From IMG/VR virus record IMGVR_UViG_3300025574_000006, positions 1 through 38,849 of that record: a stretch of DNA of 38,849 nt, one strand, 5' to 3'. Positions 17,324-23,701 of this stretch are shown here, one piece after another. The notes beneath the pieces are model-generated. The model saw only the letters and a list, made by a program, of their open reading frames with translations, did not search any database and was not told where the DNA came from. Each line of letters starts with the position of its first letter. Within the stretch, counting starts at the first letter, position 1. A program made the position numbers and the translations under genes. The DNA is from a virus.

Positions 17324-18461
17324 TTCTTACCCCCTCAAAAGCATTTACCCATTGCATGTACTGAGTATTGATATCGAAATTCTTCTCAACAAATTGGCGA
17401 GCATTTTTCCCAATCTCAAGACGTAACACTTTGTCTTGGATTAGAGTTTCAAGTCCTTTCACCCAACCATTCACATCATTGTTCTCGACGAAAATACCTT
17501 TGTTGATTTCGTCGACATCTTGAATTGAGTCATAGGGCTGGACATAAGACGTGACACAGGGAATTCCCAAGGATGAAAACTCAACCCATTTTATATTGCT
17601 CTTTGAACGGTTAAATATGGTGTCTTTCAAAGGAATAATTGCGATGTCCACATCCAAAGTCGCCAATCGATATGGATGGGCCGGAGTCTCAACCCAAGGA
17701 TGAAATTCTAATTGTCCGGGTCTAAAATCTTTTTCCATCGTAACTGGCATATAGCCCAACATTAAAATTTTAACATTGGGATATTTGTTGGCGATCTGGA
17801 TCAAAGATTCACGGACTAACTTAAGATCTTCCCAGTGAGAATGGCCGCCTTGCCAGCAGATACGAATCTCATCCGGGTTCTTCCGAAGCAAAGGCAATTT
17901 ATTCCATTGTTTTAAATCAACGCAATTTGGCAAGACCTTAACATCGTTGAATTGACGGTATACTTTTGCCAAGTGTTCCGTCGTCGTAGTAATACAATCG
18001 ACTTGCTCGCAAGATTTTTTGATGTTGTCGAGCATCTTTCGATTCTTGGAAAGGTTAAAATTAACTCCGTCTTTCCATTCGAAGATCAATTTTCCTTCAT
18101 GGACGATTTTGATCTCTTCGGTTCCATAGTCAATATAATGATTTGAGAGTGGCGAGACATTAAAAACATCATCGTCATAGTCCATGACCAACTTTGCATC
18201 TACTTTTATGCCGTCTTTGAATTCACGTATCTTTTTAATCAAGTTCTCACTAGAGACACGCTGTAAAAAGTAAATATCGCTCTGCATTGAATTCATGAAA
18301 CTATCTTCATCATGCATCATCTTGGCTAGAAGATGAGAAACCCACATCTCAGACTTTTTAATACACTTGTTTTCTGCCGCAGTATTCATCGGTATAAGTG
18401 TTCGATAATAATCACAAGCTCCGTCCGAGGCCCTAAATATGCATACTTTCATAGGATTCAT
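17295..18461 (-). CDS. GT-B glycosyltransferase (GT4-like)
   Basis: 388 residues. The N-terminal half includes CIFRASDGACDYYRTLIPM and AKLVMDYDDDVFNVSP. The C-terminal half has the GT4 signature regions: RICWQGGHSHWEDLKLV, VKILMLGYMP, the LDVDIAIIPLKDTIFNRSKS segment and KWVEFSSLGIPCVTS, in which Glu corresponds to the conserved donor-binding E of GT4 enzymes. It transfers a sugar from an activated donor to an unknown acceptor. It lies with a second glycosyltransferase between capsid and adaptor genes, coupled by ATGA, which points to modification of virion proteins or of the host surface. Codon choice and GC look like neighbours. Confidence 0.8.
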   Translation of the reverse strand: MNPMKVCIFRASDGACDYYRTLIPMNTAAENKCIKKSEMWVSHLLAKMMHDEDSFMNSMQSDIYFLQRVSSENLIKKIREFKDGIKVDAKLVMDYDDDVFNVSPLSNHYIDYGTEEIKIVHEGKLIFEWKDGVNFNLSKNRKMLDNIKKSCEQVDCITTTTEHLAKVYRQFNDVKVLPNCVDLKQWNKLPLLRKNPDEIRICWQGGHSHWEDLKLVRESLIQIANKYPNVKILMLGYMPVTMEKDFRPGQLEFHPWVETPAHPYRLATLDVDIAIIPLKDTIFNRSKSNIKWVEFSSLGIPCVTSYVQPYDSIQDVDEINKGIFVENNDVNGWVKGLETLIQDKVLRLEIGKNARQFVEKNFDINTQYMQWVNAFEGVRNVNSCKSIA

Positions 18462-19114
18462 GGGAATAAGTGCCCGTATATCTTTTTATAATGATCCTGA
18501 AATGAATGATGGAGACTCTCAAGTTCTGTTAAAGACATTACCGAAACTACATTTGGAATAATCGTATAGGGAAAATTTTCAGCCATTGCTTTAATTAAAT
18601 CGCAATCTGATACCGGATTATTTGACATCCAGGGCTTGGGTAGTTTTTCCATGCTTCGCATATTGAATAAAGCACAAGCTCCGCTTATAAAACCGGTTTC
18701 AATTTTTCTTCCAACTTTATAGGAACTAAAATCAAGATGTGTTATGCGAGATACACAAAGAACTTGCCCCAATACCATTGAAACGTTCTTTCTTGCTTCC
18801 CAAAGATGTTGATATCCCCAGGGAAGGACACAATCATCATCGGCCGGAATATGAACCCAATCAGCCCAATCCGTTGTTTCTAAGACATGTTCGATTGAAA
18901 TACTTGGCGTACCTTGAGGAACCCCTGTTACAATCCTGATACGTTCAAGTTGTTCTTTTCTGAAGTTATCTAAAAGACCTGGATAATCGCCTTCCATCCC
19001 AATCGTTACGCGGGTATTAAGCCCACAATTCAAAGCGGTATTGATCTGGCAAATAAGATTATTTTTACGCTCAGGCTGCTTGGCTGTCGGGATAAAAACG
19101 TCTAGGTCAAACAT
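18458..19114 (-). CDS. GT-A glycosyltransferase (GT2-like)
   Basis: 218 residues. The start DLDVFIPTAKQPERKNNLI is the nucleotide-binding strand of a GT-A fold; WVHIPADDDCVLPWGYQHLW carries the DxD-type metal site (ADDD), and FISGACALFNMRSMEKLP is the typical acceptor-side segment. The enzyme is shorter than most GT2 proteins, as in phage versions. It follows a small gene after the capsid protein and overlaps the GT4-like gene. Confidence 0.8.
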   Translation of the reverse strand: MFDLDVFIPTAKQPERKNNLICQINTALNCGLNTRVTIGMEGDYPGLLDNFRKEQLERIRIVTGVPQGTPSISIEHVLETTDWADWVHIPADDDCVLPWGYQHLWEARKNVSMVLGQVLCVSRITHLDFSSYKVGRKIETGFISGACALFNMRSMEKLPKPWMSNNPVSDCDLIKAMAENFPYTIIPNVVSVMSLTELESLHHSFQDHYKKIYGHLFP

Positions 19115-19498
19115 CTAGAAAATACCCTTCACATTTTCTACTGTGGAAAAAAGTTTATTTTCTTCTCTTTTCAATAACTTCTTAAGTGCCGAATCTTCGG
19201 CCTCATGATCACCCGACATAATTTCCGGGTATTCTTGCTTCCACATCATCAATACTTCCATGGGAACAGTTAAGACCCGACGCCATTCGTGATCTTTAGA
19301 AAAACCATTCTGTGAATCTTTTCTAGATTCATAATTGGCTTTTAGGACGGGCTCAATATCGACAACTTTATTCATGATGATTTCATCACCATTTACCGTT
19401 ATCGTTTCCCCTTCTTGAAGTTTGCTTGATCGAATAATCATAAATTTTAAAAGAGTTGGTGGAGCAGGGAAGGTTAGTTCCCCACCCCACCAAATCAA
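19115..19498 (-). CDS. Small protein downstream of major capsid
   Basis: Up to 127 residues from TTG at 19498, or 108 from the ATG at 19441 (MIIRSSKLQEGETITVNGDE). Neither has a good ribosome site; the ATG version starts with a natural-looking beta segment and is equally possible. The body contains DHEWRRVLTVPMEVLMMWKQ and a charged helical C-terminus. Similar-sized proteins follow the capsid gene in podoviruses; function unknown. Confidence 0.6.
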   Translation of the reverse strand: MIWWGGELTFPAPPTLLKFMIIRSSKLQEGETITVNGDEIIMNKVVDIEPVLKANYESRKDSQNGFSKDHEWRRVLTVPMEVLMMWKQEYPEIMSGDHEAEDSALKKLLKREENKLFSTVENVKGIF

Positions 19499-19501
19499 TG
19501 G

Positions 19502-20395
19502 TTAGGTAAGCTGAGTAACCACGCCCGAAGCTTTCTCATTCAAGCTTTCGAGGGTCAATTCTGCCACCATTTGGAATTTCCGAGAGTCACCAGTACGCGC
19601 AAGTTCCGCCAATCCAACCGGACGGAGCCAAGCTTTACGCCAGTAGCTCATGTCCAGGTTGAAGATCGTATTCGGAAGCTTCGTGTTCATGATGTGGCTT
19701 AGAACCGTTTTAAGCGTTCCGAAGCTCGATTGATAGATATCAACTGAGTTCACGACTTTCGCAGCGTCTGCGGCGATGTAGCGCGTGTTCTGCGTGAATC
19801 CTGCAATGGCGATCTTCTGATTACCGCCCGACAAGATAACGTCCGGGTCTCCACCAGCCGCCCAAATGAGCTGCAAGTTCGCGTCCAGGATAGCCGAGTT
19901 CAAGGAACGGTTCGCCGTGGCCGAAGACGTATTCGTCACGATCCAGCCAGCGATACCTTCCATCGTGCGAGCCGTCGCAGATGCGCCGGTCGCCGCAGCG
20001 GTATTAACCACCAAGGCATATTCGATATCAGTCGCAAGTTCCTTGGTCAACTTCTGGACTTGATATCCGATTTCCGAGGATCGGCCCGCTTTACGGACGA
20101 TTTCTTGGGTACCAGAGATGATGAAGTTCTTGGTGAGGATCTGAGTATCGTTGTTCAAACGAGTCGTTGCAACAACTGCCGCCGCCGTTGAATCATCACC
20201 TTCAACCGCTGCATTGGCCGTAGGCGAGTTCAGGGAATCGGTTTGCCATTCGTGCAGAGTCGCAAAGGCACGAACGGATTCGGTCATAGACAACACCGGC
20301 GTTTTCGTCGGCGAAATGTTGACAATGATGTCAATCAAGTCTTCACGGTTACCTTTAGCCGCAAAGGTTTGGAATGTATTTGCTGGAATAGTCAT
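19502..20395 (-). CDS. Major capsid protein (SU10/DUF5309 family)
   Basis: 297 residues with AAGGAG ahead of the ATG. The N-terminal motif NTFQTFAAKGNREDLIDIIV followed by NISPTKTP and HEWQTDSLNSP is diagnostic, to my knowledge, for the SU10 major head protein family (DUF5309), an HK97-fold capsid protein. The later part, including GWIVTNTS, NLDMSYWRKAWLRPV and a C-terminal AELTLESLNEKA, fits. Located after the scaffold gene as expected. GC content and base composition are visibly higher than in neighbours, as is usual for a highly expressed capsid gene. Confidence 0.9.
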   Translation of the reverse strand: MTIPANTFQTFAAKGNREDLIDIIVNISPTKTPVLSMTESVRAFATLHEWQTDSLNSPTANAAVEGDDSTAAAVVATTRLNNDTQILTKNFIISGTQEIVRKAGRSSEIGYQVQKLTKELATDIEYALVVNTAAATGASATARTMEGIAGWIVTNTSSATANRSLNSAILDANLQLIWAAGGDPDVILSGGNQKIAIAGFTQNTRYIAADAAKVVNSVDIYQSSFGTLKTVLSHIMNTKLPNTIFNLDMSYWRKAWLRPVGLAELARTGDSRKFQMVAELTLESLNEKASGVVTQLT

Positions 20396-20410
20396 TGTAA
20401 AAGCTCCTTA

Positions 20411-21484
20411 TTAGTCGTTCCTGAACAAGTCAGGACGTTTTTTCATTAGTACTTCGTTCCAGGCATCCCGGTCATCAGTCCCAATCGCTCTTTTGAAGGC
20501 AGCTTTATAACTCTGGTTCTCAGGTTCAATATATTGACCTGAGCTTTGAGCCCCGCCATCAATTTGAGTCGCTGGGATGTTTTCCGGGATTCCACGTGGA
20601 ACATTTTGTGCCATTGTTTGTCTAGGAGGAGCTTTCTGCAAATCCTGGGCTTTGAGCTGGAAATAGAGGGCTTTTGACCCTTCAGGTGTGTCATAGAAAC
20701 TTACCAGGTTCGGATCTTTGAGACCGACGACGACGCTTTCCATTTTGGGAAGGTATTCGTTGAAATCATTAAAACCCTGTGCTTTAAGCTCATTGGAGAC
20801 ACGTTGCCGATTACTTTCATAGATGCTCGGCTGTATTCCTTGAGCCAATTGCTGAACCTGTGCTTCTAGAAATTGAATGCGTTGAAAGTATGGATCTTGT
20901 TGAGATTGCATTTGCTGCGATGCAGAAATCATATCCTCATTTGTTTTTTGGGGTAATGATTGCTGTTGCTGATTCCTCTGCTGATTCCATTGTTGTCTTT
21001 CTTCCGCTAATTTCCGTCGCTCTTGACCTACTCGATCTGCTTGCTCCGCTAGATGCTTCTTAATCTGGTCTTGGTCTGAATACTTTTTCAGTTCCTCAAC
21101 CGTCGTAATCACTTCTTTTCCGTCTATCTTCTGTCGGATCTTGCGACCTGACATTTTCTCCCAGTCAATGAAATCATCCGTTTCCGGGGTAGATTCCTCA
21201 TGTTTTGGGCTGTTAGACTCTTTAAATCTGGGTTGTTCGGCTTGTTCGGGATTCTGCGCTACCGGCTGGGAGATTAAAGGCTCCTGGCTGATATTCGGGT
21301 CTTGAGTATTGTCCTCAAGCTGTTCCGCTGGGCTTCCAAACAAACGTTCCGTAGTGGAGATTTCTTGATCTCCGCTTGATTGGCGAATAGCTTCTACATT
21401 GGCATTGGCTGACTGACGATCCGGCATTTCGCTGACTTTTTGGATATTTACTTTTGGGGTTCTGTCGTATACACCTTTAGGCAT
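20411..21484 (-). CDS. Scaffolding-like protein
   Basis: 357 residues, very rich in Gln, Glu, Lys and Ser. The first half is disordered and acidic, then MSGRKIRQKIDGKEVITTVE (a small beta domain often found in phage scaffold-like proteins) and a long coiled coil with Gln runs. The C-terminus has YKAAFKRAIGTDDRDAWNE. Position directly before the capsid gene and composition indicate the head scaffold. AGGAGG precedes the ATG, which lies 8 bases inside the previous gene. Confidence 0.75.
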   Translation of the reverse strand: MPKGVYDRTPKVNIQKVSEMPDRQSANANVEAIRQSSGDQEISTTERLFGSPAEQLEDNTQDPNISQEPLISQPVAQNPEQAEQPRFKESNSPKHEESTPETDDFIDWEKMSGRKIRQKIDGKEVITTVEELKKYSDQDQIKKHLAEQADRVGQERRKLAEERQQWNQQRNQQQQSLPQKTNEDMISASQQMQSQQDPYFQRIQFLEAQVQQLAQGIQPSIYESNRQRVSNELKAQGFNDFNEYLPKMESVVVGLKDPNLVSFYDTPEGSKALYFQLKAQDLQKAPPRQTMAQNVPRGIPENIPATQIDGGAQSSGQYIEPENQSYKAAFKRAIGTDDRDAWNEVLMKKRPDLFRND

Positions 21485-21800
21485 GATTATTTTCCTCCTG
21501 ATTTTCTAGGGTCGGTTGTTCCGCTAGTTCCTTAAGGGATGCAATTGCTGCGTCTCCCTGAGAAATTAAAAAGTCGAGTACTCGCTTTGGTTTCTTGCAA
21601 GCGAGGAACATTTGCTGGGCTTTTATTCTGTCCTCTTCTGTTTTCGCGTTCTCAATAGTCAGAGTCGCTTCGTCGAAGATTGCGCCGTAAATAAATTCTT
21701 GTAGCCATTTCCAATCTTGGCCGTCTCTGACTTCACGTGCTTTACTTCCGTGGAGGGCTTGCTTTTCTAGGGCTCTGACTTCGGCTTCTGGGAAGTTCAT
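21477..21800 (-). CDS. Small helical protein between portal and scaffold
   Basis: 107 residues, mostly helical (ALEKQALHGSKAREVRDGQD and WKWLQEFIYGAIFDEATLT), acidic end. Start overlaps the portal stop as ATGA and its stop lies inside the scaffold start. No family recognised; its position suggests head assembly. Confidence 0.65.
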   Translation of the reverse strand: MNFPEAEVRALEKQALHGSKAREVRDGQDWKWLQEFIYGAIFDEATLTIENAKTEEDRIKAQQMFLACKKPKRVLDFLISQGDAAIASLKELAEQPTLENQEENNHA

Positions 21801-23701
21801 TGGCCTGGAACCATGTTATTGGTTTGACTTGGCACGTTTAAAGTTTGGGCTGGCTGGGATGCTTGGCCTTGCGGTGCTCCTTGTTCTGGGGGCGGAGCCA
21901 TAGCAGGCATATCGAACTCATTCGTTTTCTTAATCCCGATCAAAGGCAGCATCTCTTTGAAAATCTTGCTGACATCGATGAAAGTGGCTTTCTGTTCAGG
22001 AAGCACACGCATCTGAACCAAAGAACCCGTAGCTTGGTTCGCAGCCGTCGCTCGATCCATCATCATCATGTATTGGTTAATCTTGGATTGTTTATTAACT
22101 GAGAAATTAACTTGTAAATCAAAATCGCCTTGAATGATTGAACGAACCGGAACTGACTTGTCCCAAATCAAAGGGCCGAAATATTTTCCTGCAATAGCCT
22201 TAATATAGTCTTCAGTTTCATAGGCTTGTTCGAGACGAAGGAGATAACGAAATACCGGCATCCATGCCGTATAGGCCAGATTTTTAATGACAAGTTCAAT
22301 TTTCTTGTTTGCATTTGTGAGTTGGTTTTGACTTTCTGTTGCAGACTCGGAGGTAGTATCTCCTCCTTGAAGTAATGGAGGCAGTCCCGTTTCGGCATAG
22401 TCATTATCCGTCCTCGCTTGTGTTTTTTGAAGAATGGCCGCCGAATTATTGCTAGGGAACATGGTCATTGCTTCATTGCCAGGCCCATCGCCAAGGACAT
22501 GGCCGCCAATTCTTTTTGTAGTTAATGCAAGCAAGTCTACGTTTGCATCTCGATTAATATAATTGGTTGGCCTTAAGTCACGGGCTACGGCTTCACGTTC
22601 TTGGTTACGTTGTGCATTGGTTTCTTTTTGAAGTGATTCGGTAATTTGAGGATAAGATTTCCCCTCTAAGCGGTGGGGTTCTGGATAGGCCTCTCCCAGA
22701 ATTATCGGAGGACGATTGTGCTCGAAAGGGGAAAAACGGTAAGGTAAATCGTTCTCGACCCATCCACGGCCAACAGTAGTTGGACGAAGCATATCGCCGA
22801 GGAGAATATAGGAACCTGATTTTAATTTCCCATCTTCATCGGGTAGAAAATCCCAGATCTCAAATACCCAGACTTCTTCCTGGTCTTGAACCTCGGTTTC
22901 GTCGTTGAAAAGTGTTTGATAGTCCTGCCGACGTTGATATTTGACCACGTCATTGATCTGATCGTCCATTGATTCAGAACCGACCTCATCAATGTTTTTA
23001 TATCCAAGAAGTCTTAATTCGCTGCGTGTCTTTTTGTAGCGATGACACATCGGATACTTAAAATAGTTCTTCCAGGTCGCACGCTTAGAAAAGAAAAGGT
23101 CTTCGGGAGGGATAGAATCGATTCTGGGCTCGAAATATTTAATCTGTTTCTGTTTGGAATCGACATAGGTCTTATAGGGCGTTCCGTCTTCAAGTTCTTC
23201 CGTTTTCTCTTTCTGCACAGTGACGGTTTCGGTTTCGACTTGAGGGTAGACCTTATAGATACAAATCATGTTGCGAACTGCATTGACTGAACCTTCATAG
23301 GCTTCTTGATACCAGTCAATCGGATGCCCGTTCAAGCGATGGTTCATGATCGTCTTCACCAAGCGGATGTGATCAGTGGGAATCTCTTTGTTGACTTTGA
23401 TATCGACTATTTCATCGGCATCGCTGAACATAGAAGCCAGAATATCCACGACAATACGCTGAGTATTAACATAGGTTTTAGGAATGAAGAGTTTAGGGAC
23501 GCCTAGAATGTCGGAATATTTACGTTCGTCGGTTTGGAATCGACCGTCGTACATATCCATATCTTTTCGCATACGTTCGTAGAAAAGTTGGTGGCCGGTC
23601 TTGGCATTGTCGTAAAGAGCGGTGCCTTGACTGAGCAAAAATCCATCGGTTACTTGCGATTTCTTGGTGATGCGAATTTCTGAGGTAGAGGAATTAAGCA
23701 A
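21797..23701 (-). CDS. Portal protein
   Basis: 634 residues. The start is TTG at 23701, overlapping the terminase stop, with GGAG eight bases upstream; no ATG occurs in frame for 40 codons. Recognisable regions are RMRKDMDMYDGRF (N-terminal helices), a long wing with PPEDLFFSKRATWKNYFKYP, ENDLPYRFSPFEHNRPPIIL followed by AYPEPHRLEGKSYPQITESL, the stem helix LQKETNAQRNQEREAVARDL, and a Gln/Pro-rich C-terminus. The dodecameric portal forms the DNA entry channel. Position after terL and before scaffold/capsid fits. Confidence 0.85.
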   Translation of the reverse strand: MLNSSTSEIRITKKSQVTDGFLLSQGTALYDNAKTGHQLFYERMRKDMDMYDGRFQTDERKYSDILGVPKLFIPKTYVNTQRIVVDILASMFSDADEIVDIKVNKEIPTDHIRLVKTIMNHRLNGHPIDWYQEAYEGSVNAVRNMICIYKVYPQVETETVTVQKEKTEELEDGTPYKTYVDSKQKQIKYFEPRIDSIPPEDLFFSKRATWKNYFKYPMCHRYKKTRSELRLLGYKNIDEVGSESMDDQINDVVKYQRRQDYQTLFNDETEVQDQEEVWVFEIWDFLPDEDGKLKSGSYILLGDMLRPTTVGRGWVENDLPYRFSPFEHNRPPIILGEAYPEPHRLEGKSYPQITESLQKETNAQRNQEREAVARDLRPTNYINRDANVDLLALTTKRIGGHVLGDGPGNEAMTMFPSNNSAAILQKTQARTDNDYAETGLPPLLQGGDTTSESATESQNQLTNANKKIELVIKNLAYTAWMPVFRYLLRLEQAYETEDYIKAIAGKYFGPLIWDKSVPVRSIIQGDFDLQVNFSVNKQSKINQYMMMMDRATAANQATGSLVQMRVLPEQKATFIDVSKIFKEMLPLIGIKKTNEFDMPAMAPPPEQGAPQGQASQPAQTLNVPSQTNNMVPGQ

